Shown in pieces: positions 22,839 through 35,251 of a stretch of DNA of 64,000 bases. The position numbers and the translations under genes are program-made. The stretch comes from Hypomyces perniciosus (Eukaryota; Ascomycota; Sordariomycetes; Hypocreales; Hypocreaceae): positions 1,922,001 through 1,986,000 of the forward strand of contig SPDT01000007.1 of the NCBI GenBank assembly GCA_008477525.1, in the 5' to 3' direction. The notes under the pieces are model-generated. The model searched no databases. It saw only the letters and a program-made list of their open reading frames with translations, and was not told where the DNA came from. The stretch's first letter is position 1. Each line of letters begins with the position of its first letter.

Positions 22839-23232
22839 GTGGTCAATGATGTCCTCGACCTCAACACGCTTCCTGAACGGGTTATTGAGGCCATGTCAGG
22901 GCATCGCGAATGGCCAATGGCCAGACTAGGCGGCTTCTCATTTTGTTAGTCAGGCCATAATATCTTGAGGAGGATTCAAAGTGGCCATGTTGACGGCGGA
23001 ATATGAGGTAGATTAACGGATAGTACTGGGTGTATGCCATGCAAGATGATTGAGACGTAAAATTCTTGGGAGATCCTATGACTTGACTACTGTGAATTTC
23101 TTTTGTTTTTATCGTTTGATCATTGATTGGACTCTGCGTGACTACATTGAATGTTTGCAATTCTCACAAGGACCAAAAAAAAGAAACTTGATCAGAGATG
23201 TATGAATGAGTATGAAAAGATCAAAAAATAGA
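22839..23232. other. Intergenic region
   Basis: The 3' region of the HsbA-like gene; the sequence remains partly open to about 22929, so an alternative last exon is possible. Nothing else was seen. Confidence 0.4.
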
Positions 23233-23314
23233 TGCCCACTATCAGAGTCGAACTGATCACCTTGTCATGTCCAGGATTTACTAGTGACACGCTATACCGC
23301 TTAGCCAAGCGGGC
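23233..23314 (-). tRNA. tRNA-Thr(AGU) with short intron
   Basis: Read on the minus strand, acceptor GCCCGCT pairs with AGTGGGC (one G-U), discriminator A. The anticodon stem is TGTCA/TGACA and the loop begins CTAGTA, giving anticodon AGT. About 10 extra nucleotides after position 37 form the intron. The T-arm is ATCAG-TTCGACT-CTGAT. Total length is 82 nt, about 72 after splicing. Confidence 0.88.
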
Positions 23315-23743
23315 TTTGAGCTGTTGTTGTAAACGATGAAGAAAATTGTACCTAAGATCCTTTGCGCAAGCTTCACTACCGCCAATCTCGACAATGTTTC
23401 GTACATCTCGCTTCTAATCTCATACGAAGTACGCTGTTCAAAGTAGGTGTCCGATATGGCCGCGATGCTATCTAAATTACTGGGCGCTGAGAGCCGATGC
23501 GAGACATACGATGCTCTCGGTCCTGACGACTATCACATTTGTACGATCATGGGCACCAGGCGAAAGAAATGATGGAGATTGCCGCCTTACTCTGTCGCCT
23601 GATATGCCTCTCCTCTGATTTCGTGTATGCGACTGAAGCATAAATAGAGGTCTATGTTACTAGGTGTCGAAGGTGTATTTAAAAGAACTTATCTTCCTCA
23701 CATCAGTACAGCAATATGAGCGACGTAATCGAGTTATCATAGC
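23315..23743. other. Intergenic region
   Basis: The gap between the tRNA and the oxidase relic. It contains one TACGAAGTA motif (23423-23431) and no coding signal. Confidence 0.45.
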
Positions 23744-24393
23744 ATGTCAATAGTGAAAAGTCTCGTCCTCCCGCTTCTTTTGCTCACCTCCTCCACCACC
23801 CTTGGTAAATCCGAGTATGGGTCCTGACAGTGCGGATTTGTCCCAGGTGACGCCGGATGGCCATCAGCTCAGACATGGAATACCCTAAACCACACTCTTG
23901 GAGGTAGACTATTGAAACCAACACCTCTGGGAGCTGTTTGCCATCCAGATCAGCCCTCATACAGCTCAGAGCAGTGCCCCAAAGTTACTGCTGAATGGGA
24001 CCTGTACAATTATCATGCCTTAAACTAAATTTCTGTCATGAACAGTCAATATGTCAACGACACTTGTCTTCCCGATTCATCATACCCGTGTGGCTCGGCT
24101 GGATACCCTGTATACATGCTGCGACCAAGCATGTCAAGATTGCTATAGACTTTGGCAAGTCAAGATTAAAGCCTATTCATTCTAACTTTAATCACCAATG
24201 TTTCATTAGCTCGAAATAACAACTTTAAGTTGGTTATTAAGAGAACTGGTAGTGGGGTTTCTCTCTTTTCTCCGCGTTATGGGCTCACCGCAGATAATGT
24301 TCTTGAGACGGAAGTGGCGACACCATCTGGTGACATTCTCATCACCAATAAGTGACAGCATGCTGACTTGTTTCGAGCGATGAGAGATGTACG
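23744..24393 (+). pseudogene. Relic of a secreted FAD-linked oxidase (BBE/MreA-like)
   Basis: A signal-peptide start (MSIVKSLVLPLLLLTSSTTLG) is followed, after a 26-nt intron-like remnant, by family-typical pieces in shifting frames: CGFVPGDAGWPSAQTWNTLN, LGGRLLKPTPLGAVCH, YVNDTCLPDSSYPCGSAGYP, then TKHVKIAIDFG and NNNFKLVIKRTG. These match the N-terminal FAD-binding domain of berberine-bridge-like oxidases. The segment after KRTG jumps directly to YGLTADNVLE, so the family's GHDF/GGHS region is deleted. A TGA sits before QHADLFRAMRD where relatives have Cys. Frameshifts, an internal deletion, a stop and loss of the C-terminal half make this a clear pseudogene. In life it would have oxidised alcohols or sugars outside the cell. 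Confidence 0.85.
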
Positions 24394-25106
24394 TTTACAT
24401 CCACTAGCTGCAACTTCTATAAACCAACACCCGACGTCATGTAGGGCAGTGGTTCAACCTTTGCAGCTATCACTTCTTGACTTGCACCAAAACCCCGTCT
24501 CTCAAGGTTTTTACTTGTTGTTTTACTTGAAGCCAACGCGAGAACGTATTTATACATATAGGCTAGATGCTGATTCAGATATGTTGACAAACCCCTCCTA
24601 AAAACATCTTGCCCCGCGCTCCGGACACTGAATATCTGATGCTTCCACACCTTCACCATAGCTTCCAAACAAATGTATTCTCACACTACTACGAGTCAAG
24701 AATCATTCATGACCCTAATCTATTCATGTTGTTTATAAATGACATAATTATAGTGGTGACTGCGAATAGAACAAGGAAAACGAGGCGTAGGATCGGGCCC
24801 CGGCCGTTGTGGGGTGCCGTGGCTGCTGTGGGATGGAGAACAGAGACACTGGCCCAAGCGTTGTCTCTCGTCAAGGGTAAAGGAAGAATGCTACCCAATG
24901 TGGTAGTGTTCTAGATGACGTAAAAATAAGACATCCCCAACCTCCTCATCCATATCTTGCTGCCTGCTGGTGTCCTTACCAGCAGCCGAGTATTACTACT
25001 AGCTCGTTTCTACATCTCTACGAGCAAAGTAGTAGGGGCTTGGCATCCTCCCTGCTTTAAGACTTTCCTTCATCAGAATCCAATTGACAACTGGAAAACC
25101 ATCATT
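24394..25106. other. Intergenic region
   Basis: Upstream of the first transporter; no supported feature. It may still hold unrecognisable remains of the oxidase C-terminus. Confidence 0.4.
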
Positions 25107-27030
25107 ATGTCAGACGACGGCGACGAAAGGATCAAGGCTGAGGCCCCCGATCGGGCCTTTGGTGCCCCGGATAGCCATGAAGTCGATGCTCTCATCGACG
25201 ACTTAGAGCGGGAGCTCTCGGCTGCCGGTGGCCTCGAGACAGGCTTCTTCAAGCCAAACTTTTCTGACCCAAAGCACTTCACATGGTTGGTCGTCGGTTT
25301 TTGCCAGTATGGGTGGTCTCCTCGGCGGCCTGGATCAGAGTGTTATTTCTGGTGCCAATCTTTTCCTCCCCCAAGATCTGCATATCACGACTCAGCAGAA
25401 CAGTCTGGTCAACGCCGGCATGCCATTAGGCGCTGTCGGCGGAGCCATTCTGCTCTCTCCTGCAAATGAGAATTTCGGAAGAAGATGGGCCATTATTATT
25501 GCCATCATGCTGTATACTGTGGGAGCTGCCCTCGAGGCCGGTGCCATTAGTTTTGGTGAGTCCTTGATATCTCACTCAAGCCACAAGTTGACCACCTGCT
25601 AATGAAAGATAGGCATGATGGTTGCTGGACGTGTCATTCTCGGTATGGGCGTTGGTTTGTCTGGTGGCACCATCCCTGTGTACGTTGCTGAGACGGTCGA
25701 GCGCCGCATCCGAGGAAATCTCGTGTCACTATATCAATTTAATATTGCGCTTGGGGAGGTCTTGGGATATGCTGTCGCTGCTATCTTCCTGCCACTAAAG
25801 GGCAATTGGCGCTACATCCTGGGGTCGTCTCTCTTGTTCTCCACGACCATGTTCATCGGTGAGCAGCCCCGTACCCCTTTTGGCTTGAGCTATGAAACGT
25901 GAAAGCTAATACTCCAACTCTTCAAAGCATGCTCTTCCTTCCAGAAAGTCCTCGCTACCTTATGCACAAGGGTAAAACTCTCGATTCTTTCAAAGTTTGG
26001 AAGCGTATTCGCGGCGTCGAGTCAGCCGAGTCCCGCGAGGAATTTTTCCTCATGGCACTCACTGTCAAACAAGAGAATTCCGCCGTTAGCGAGGGTGCCA
26101 AAAACAAGCGGTTCCCCTGGATGGACTTCTTTACGTAAGTAACACCTTCCTACCGGCATAATATTTTTGGGAATAGCTTCATGTCTGACTTACACACAAC
26201 AGGGTTCCTCGAGCTCGCCGTGCCTTCATTTATGCGAATACCATGATTTTTACTTGGTCAGCTGACGGGCGTAAACGCTATCATGTATTATATGAGTGTT
26301 TTACTGAAGCAGATACAATTTTCGGATAAAGATGCAACTTACATGTCCCTCGTCGGCGGAGGAGCTTTGCTGTTTGGAACAATTCCCGCCATCTTCTGGA
26401 TGGAAGCCTGTGGTAGGAGGTTCTGGGCAAACACAATGCTTCCTGGGTTCTTCGTTGGCTTGGTTTTGATTGGGGCATCATATCAGATTCCGCTGGAGAC
26501 GAACTTACCGGCTGCTGAGGGTCTCTACCTGAGTGGTCTCATCATATACATGTGGTTCTTTGGCTCATACGCCTGCTTGACTTGGGGTGAGTACAAATAT
26601 CGTATGCGTAACTGTTGTTAATTGCTAATCCGCCATTCCAGTTGTGCCATCTGAAGTCTTTCCAACATACCTGAGGAGCTACGGCATGACCACCTCTGAT
26701 GGTCTTATCTTCCTATCTTCTTTCATCGTTACCTACAATTTCTCAGCCATGCAGGATGCAATGACACGTACTGGTCTTACACTGGGATTCTATGGCGGTA
26801 TTGCAGCCATTGGTTTCATTTACCAGCTTTTGTTCATGCCCGAGACCAAGGGCAAGACGCTCGAGGAGATCGATGCTGTCTTCGAACGCCCCACTAGGGA
26901 GGTCGTGCGAGAGAACTGGGCCAATGTGAAGGAGACCTTTGGAGATCTTGCACACGGACGATTCCACAAGGCTGTTGTCGGTCAGATTCAACGGCGGAAG
27001 AGTCTGCACGACCGGTCTACGGTCGTTTAA
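25107..27030 (+). pseudogene. MFS sugar transporter, three frame disruptions
   Basis: The protein is readable end to end only by changing frame. An acidic N-terminus (MSDDGDERIKAEAPD) leads to TM1. TM segments carry sugar-porter motifs: ENFGRRWA, PESPRYLMHKG, PETKGKTLEEID, and a C-terminal cytosolic tail to the TAA at 27030. Good introns occur at about 25556-25612, 26135-26202 and 26585-26641. Breaks: (1) one extra T in a T-run at 25298-25302 (GFASMGG becomes GFCQYG); (2) at the third intron the acceptor at 25927 leaves the frame one base short, although an alternative acceptor upstream would insert nine residues in frame; (3) one extra base at about 26251, before LGQLTGVNAIMYYMS. Together they stop translation after TM1. 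Substrate unknown; probably a hexose or oligosaccharide. Confidence 0.78.
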
Positions 27031-27613
27031 GGGCCCAGGCGCTGATGTTACATGTGAAAATGATTGGGAAGGTTAGTTTTTGTAAACAAATAACAGCAGA
27101 AATGTATTCACTATTCAGTTTATCAACGAACCTCTCATTTGCCGGCCGATATAAATGTAATTGCCGATAGCTTCCAGCCGGCCCGGCCCGGAACACTAAG
27201 GGGAACACCCCAGTCCTCCGATCGGGGCCGGGCGTTTAGGCAGAAAACACGAGTGTGATAGTAAGAACCAAGACACCAAACACACACGGCATGCCTAAGA
27301 GCTTCTCCCGCTCTCCCGTCGGCGTTAGCTACCTCATAGGCCGCATCATAGGCCCGCTTAACTACGCAGTCGAACTGGAGGTCTCGTTTCGACTCCATTT
27401 CTACTCCGTAGAGGGGGGTATGCGCCTAGCCGATCAATTCATTACATCGCCTGACTACTAATAATACATACTGTGGGTAAATCGGGTTAGACGGCTTGAA
27501 AACCCCTGTCGATAGATCTTGTCTAGACCACTCGGCCCTCTATCATCAAATGCGAGGTCATAGGGGTGTTGCAACCTCGTATATGTAGCCTCCGCACTCC
27601 ACCCTCTGCACAA
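27031..27613. other. Convergent intergenic region between two transporters
   Basis: No coding signal. One TACTCCGTA motif at 27402-27410. Confidence 0.45.
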
Positions 27614-29228
27614 TTATGCATATTTCTCCTCCTTAGAATTCATGTGAAACTGCTCCTCATTGACCTTGTGCTTCTCGGTCTCCATGGTCAATTGCTTCTT
27701 GGCATCCTCGCCATCAAAGAGATATGCCAACTCTTCCAGCGTTGGGCCCCAGCGGTCTCGACAAAGAAAAAACGTACACAACGAGGAAAATGCACGCTAC
27801 CCAAACGCAGTAATAAATGTAGAATCTCCACCCGATGTTTTGTAATCCAATAGGATTGACATAGCCCCCAAAGATGGAGGACACCTGGATGGTCAGCAGG
27901 ACAAAGGCCCATGTCTTGGCCCGCATCTGATATGTGACAACCTCGAGTGGGTACGTTACAACCAGGTTGGTCCAGGCAAACGTGTAGAACGCCTGGAAGA
28001 GAAAAATGCATGCGAGAACAACGCGCCCCGCCGCAAGGGAGTCGTTCTCAAGATATTGCTGGGCAGCAATGGTCCAAGCGACGAAGACGACAACAACCCC
28101 ACCGGAACCAACCAGGAAGAATGTGCGCCGCTTCAACTTGTTGATTATAACCGTTACAGTGAGCGCGACAATGTATTGCCACAGCGTCACCATGCCGTTC
28201 ACCAGTGTAATATCCTTGGGTGAATTGATACCAGTGTCCTTTAGGATCTGTGTGAGATAGTTCGACACTAGTTGATTTCCCGAAGTCTGACTGAACAGAG
28301 CCGTAGCGAAGCAGAGAGAAATTCTCTTGAGGTTTGCGACGGATGAGAAAAGTCCTTCCACGTCATGTTCTGTTCGGCCTCCTTGGCGAGGACTTGTTGG
28401 ATCTCGGCGCACTCAAACTCGACGAGTTCCGAATTTGGGTCGCATTCGCCATGGTACTTGACTAGAATTTCCCGGGCTTCTTTCAGGCGTCCCTTTGCAA
28501 TCAGCCAGCGAGGTGATTCTGGGCAGAAAAATATGAGGAAGAGTTGGTAGGCCGAAGGGATGATCTGAATCAAGGTTGGGAGCCTCCACGACCACGGACC
28601 AGGAATCTGATAGCATCCGTAAGTAGCCCACGAACCAATAACATAGCCAAGAACGATGCTGGTGTTATAAAAGTCGTGATTTGAACGCGCTCCTTGGGGT
28701 GGCTGAGTTCAGTGACCAGGACCGGGGCCCCCATCTGGATCAGCGACGAGCCGACTCCAAGAACAATTTTCCCACCAATGTACATGTTCAAGGAAGTCGC
28801 AAAGAATTCAATAATGACGCCCGCAATAATGACAATGGACCCCAGTGCGGTGGGAACGCGGCGACCGCACTTGTCGCCAATCCAGCCGAGGAAGAGGAAG
28901 GGGATCACGCCGCCAATGGCATTGGCAGCGCCGAAGAAAACCCAAATCAGAGCCCTCCGGGTGCCCAAACTGATCTTGCCAGGTCGGAAGCACCTGCATT
29001 CCATTGGTCATGGACTGTGGTGGCTCAATATTAGCTGATGCGTCAAGGAGATGGGATGGTGGTATGTCGACATACCCCATCAATGCCCAGCGCAGCACTG
29101 GCGAGCAAAGAGGATGTCAACAGAAAATACAGCAAAATTCCATTTTTCCGCTTCCAAAATGGAGGGACCGACTTCAAGTCGATCGGTGATAAGATGCCAT
29201 CGACCGCATGGGCCGCAGATGGAGCCAT
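27614..29228 (-). pseudogene. MFS sugar transporter (lactose/cellodextrin-permease-like), about five frame breaks
   Basis: On the minus strand the sequence runs from ATG 29228 (MAPSAAHAVDGILSP) to a TAA at 27614. Family motifs are visible in successive frames: SMTNGMQVLPTWQDQFGHPE, GWIGDKCGRR, CPESPRWLIAKG, FVETAG and TLEELAYLFDGE. Breaks: about 28945 (+1 or -2, before FGAANAIGG), 28669-28672 (one T missing before YNTSIVLG), 28348-28351 (one T missing, DFFSSVANLK), about 27766 (one T missing in a T-run before FFVETAG) and about 27745 (one base missing before TLEEL). An N-terminal intron near 29065-29005 is normal. The similarity to fungal lactose/cellodextrin permeases rests on the YDGSM-type and WQDFF-type N-terminal motifs. 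It could not give a full-length protein as read. Confidence 0.82.
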
Positions 29229-31640
<2,412 letters not shown>

Positions 31641-32340
31641 GGATTCTCAGAAGTCAGTAAAAGACTAGTTCTCATGCATGCTAGGGAGCTGTTTCATAAC
31701 ATGCTATTGAACTAGAAGTCCTCTGATAAGTTTACTGTATCCCACTAAATATATATCTCTTTGGCAAGATAGAAAGAAAGGCAGTCTTTGAAAGGTCTGG
31801 ATAGAGTATGAGGCTCCCGCAGTGGAGTCCGTCCCGGCAAACTGGGTTAATGGTGTTTGCATTTCAGCCCTACCCGTCCATGTATGTATTCAATCAACAG
31901 CCAAGAGAAGAGTACCGACATATCTACTCGGTAGAGACGATCGAAACCCATAGAAATAATACACCCCTAGCTTGTCCGGAGAAACCAGGCTGTTGGGATT
32001 GCCCCAGTCGGGGAAATACCCCTTGGCTGTGCAAGCGCACTCGGAGTTTCTCCGACATAACTGCCAACACCCCTTTCTCATCCTATTGTGGCTTGTTTCC
32101 ATCATCTCCGCATCATTTCCGACTGTCCAGTATTTTTGAATCCCCCAATGAGATTGAGAAAGGCTTGTAATTTGGGGGGAAGGATGTCACTCGTGGGAAA
32201 CGGTTTGCTGATGCAGTGGTTTGACCCCACAAACTTGAGATTATATACACATATTTGGCTAGACATGCGGGCGCATTCCGAGATGCCCTCCCGAAGTTAC
32301 ATGAGCGGTAGATCAATAATCCTTATTTTACACGCTTCTT
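31641..32340. other. Convergent intergenic region
   Basis: Between the GH1 gene and the Zn2Cys6 regulator; no coding content recognised. Frame 31808-32170 is not supported. Confidence 0.45.
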
Positions 32341-34631
32341 CTAAGCGACAGTGGTTGACGTGCTCCTCAACGCGTCCGACGCTTTGGAGTCCAGCCTCGT
32401 CAGAATATCCAAAAGAACGGAAAAATCTCCTCGAGCCCGGGCAGAAAGGGGAGAGTCCTGGTTGCGGTGAATAATGGCTAATAGGCTCGCGCCTATAAGC
32501 CTTATCTTTTCCACCTTTGATTCAATAGTCAGTGATGTGTTTGTTGTACCAGCGTCTAAGGGAATAGAGACTCACATTTGGCTCGCCATTAGCTTGCAGC
32601 GCCCAGAACGGCGCCTCGTGCATGACCCTCAACATATCCCGCACAATCTCAGACTTTCTGAGATCTGCATGCTCGACTCCCGGAGCAAAGTAAGAAAGTT
32701 CCTCAAACTTTTGTGTAATGACCATGCGTAGACAATGCAGCGTCACCTGCAGGTTTGTACATTGTATGACATACTGTTTTGACTCTGTCGTCGCCTGGCC
32801 CGCCGTAATGGCAGCAGCGTGTGAGCAAGATTGCAAGTATAGCGGAAGATCGTCCAAACAGGTAATGAACTTGACGTAAAGGGAATCAAGGTGTTGTCTC
32901 TCGGCGGGTGCCAGACCATGTTCTTGTGGCCCAGGTCCCCGCATGTCATGTTGTGTCTGGTCCTGCAGAAGGCGGATTTCTAATAATAGGTCTGCTGCCG
33001 ACTGCCAGAGTCGCACATTGGCGTTGAACCCTGCAATGAAGCTCTTTCTCGGAGGATCTGACGCTCCTGGGGTGTCACCTGGCGAAGGCCCAATTGACCA
33101 CTCTTCTTCGATCCCGGAAGGGTAGACGGTAGTGATCCCAGAGTCGAAGCAGTACTTGTGGATGGTAATTGGCCGGTTATTTAGAATCGCTGCAGATTTG
33201 TCTCCTAGATACAGAATCCAGAAACAACGACGTCGAAACTCGGCCTCAATGGGGAATAAGCCGTCTAGCGAAGACTCGTCATGGATATGCATGACCTGGG
33301 CTAGTCGAATCGCCTCACCAAAGATATGCCAAGAGTATTTGGGCTTCCCGGCCGCATGGAGACAGTTAGAGTGGAAGTAGCGAATTGCAATGGAGTTGGC
33401 ACTGGGGCTGTCCAGATCTGCTTCGAGATGCTGGTGGAGACAGTCGCGGGAGGCCTGCAGGAAGATTTCGGCTACGGATTCGCCTTCGGGGAAAAGGTCC
33501 TTGGGTAACATGAAGGCCGCCTCGGCGCATACGGCTGTGACCAATGTAAAGGTGGAATCGGCCCAGGGAGCCAATCGACTGCCGCCAGCTCTTGAGCTGT
33601 TTAGTTGCGCAAAGCTGGGCCACGCTTCCGGGACGCTGGTTGGGGTGTTGCCAGTCGGGTCTGGTGTGAGCTGTGAGTGAGGTGAGGGCTGGTTCATTCC
33701 GGGCAATGGCTGAGAGAAGATGTACACCAAGGCATCCTTGAGGGCGGGTTCATATACTAGAGGGATAAGGGGGTAAAGGTATTCAAAGAAGAGGTCGATA
33801 CATCGTTTTGCTATACGCTCGAGAGTGGTGTTCCGTAATGAGATGGCCTGAGATAGACTCAGCCAGCGCTGGCGTGTTGACACGTTCTGAATTGTTGAAA
33901 TACCGGGCAACGGCCCGTTTTCGATCATCGGTCTTGGTGCGAGCCCATTGTCGACATTCAGTGGCTCCGGGGCCTCCCACACAGCATCAGGTGAGACTGC
34001 AGAGTTCACGAAGGGCAGTGAAGGTGCTACGGGTCCGGGGAAGTCCAACGGGACTGGCCGGGGCGGAGGAGGCGGAGGAGCGGGAGCCACGCGAGCCGGA
34101 GCCGGCGGGCCTCCGGGATCGCTCCTCTTCCTTGCTTTAGGGCCCCTTCTAGCCAGGGGCAGGTCGAAAGTGCATTGCGCGTGTGCGTCGCGGCAGTGGA
34201 TGCAGCTTTCTTCGGCACTAAGATACTCACACTTGCGACAGGGTCAGGATACGATGCGTGGAGAAAAAGAAAAGAAACGAGACGAGACGAGACGAAACGA
34301 AGCGAAAAGAAAAGAAACATCAGGGGAGATTCCCCGAAAGAGGGCTAACCTTGGCCTTTCTGCGGCGACACCGATCGCAAGCCCTGCTAATCAGACGGCC
34401 TCGCGAAGGATAGTGTATTGAAGACGAAGCTGACGAGGGACGCTGATGAAGAGACTGGTGATGGCGAGGCGACGATGGCGTTACGGGAGAGCCTGGCACG
34501 CTGCTACCCCCGTCAGCGCCCTGGGCTTCAACAATCGGAGCTGTTAGTACGGGAGCCGTTGGCGGAGCTGTTGGAGGAGCGGTTATCGTTGCGGTTGGAC
34601 CTGGATCTGCACTGACGACTGGAGCGGACAT
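32341..34631 (-). CDS. Zn2Cys6 transcription factor, candidate regulator of the beta-glucoside locus
   Basis: Three exons (34350-34631, 32576-34231, 32341-32514), all phase 0, encode 703 aa. The Zn2Cys6 cluster, CDRCRRRKAK then CEYLSAEESCIHCRDAHAQC, is assembled exactly at the first splice junction, giving perfect C-X2-C-X6-C-X8-C-X2-C-X6-C spacing. A Pro-rich linker (PPPPPPRPVPL) leads to a fungal-trans middle homology domain (about residues 200-480, including EFRRRCFWILYLGDKSAA). The gene is fully open, unlike its GH1 and transporter neighbours. Linked GH1, permease and Zn2Cys6 genes are known in filamentous fungi, where regulators of the CLR-2 type control cellobiose use, so pathway-specific activation is a reasonable inference. 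Intron 1 carries a GAGAC-rich purine repeat. Confidence 0.88.
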
Positions 34632-35251
34632 CGTTTTGTCGATCTATTTCGGATCGCCGAAGCGCTCGGAGAAACGTCGAGGGTTGGAGGGTTGCTGAGG
34701 AGTCTGGAGACGGGGAATTTGTCACGGTCAAATACGAATTGAGGCGGAGAGGCTGGGTTTCTCCACCTTATATCGATCCATAGGATGCCAGGACTGAGGC
34801 CGGCTGACGGCAATTTCTCCGCATAGCCACACACACACACCTCCCCCATCTACGAGTAGTACACGAGCCAGAAGCGAGCAAGGTTCTAGAATTAGCCACA
34901 ATATCTCATCTCCTTCGCATGCGGGGGTTGGCAGTCTTGGAGTCTTGGAGTCCTGCATGTCAGAGTCTTGGCCATGCAAAGCCCTGTTTTGGGCGATTGG
35001 TATTACGTGTGGTATGAGCTATCGCATCGCTCTGCCATGCAGATGCCGGCTGCTCTGACGTGAAATAATGACAGACCAGGTACTCCGTAGAGCTGTATGC
35101 AAAGAGATACTAATACAATGGACAAGTATAAATTGATGCTGGAAGCACCAGACACACATCATCATCATGAGATTAATTGGCCTCAGCGACAGGCTCTCGG
35201 TTTCTACGCAAACTCCTTGGATTGCTTACTCTAGCATCCGTCCTTTCCGCC
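34632..35251. promoter_or_regulatory. Divergent promoter region (Zn2Cys6 gene / GH162-like gene)
   Basis: Both neighbours start outward from this 620-bp gap. A TATA-like TATAAATT lies at 35127-35134, about 120 bases before the glucanase ATG. A TACTCCGTA motif is at 35081-35089 and a CACACACACAC run is near 34829. Confidence 0.35.

Noticed and set aside
25280..25320. Tiny intron as explanation of the first transporter frame break
   Set aside because: The only GT-AG pair there would be 11 nt, far below any functional intron length.
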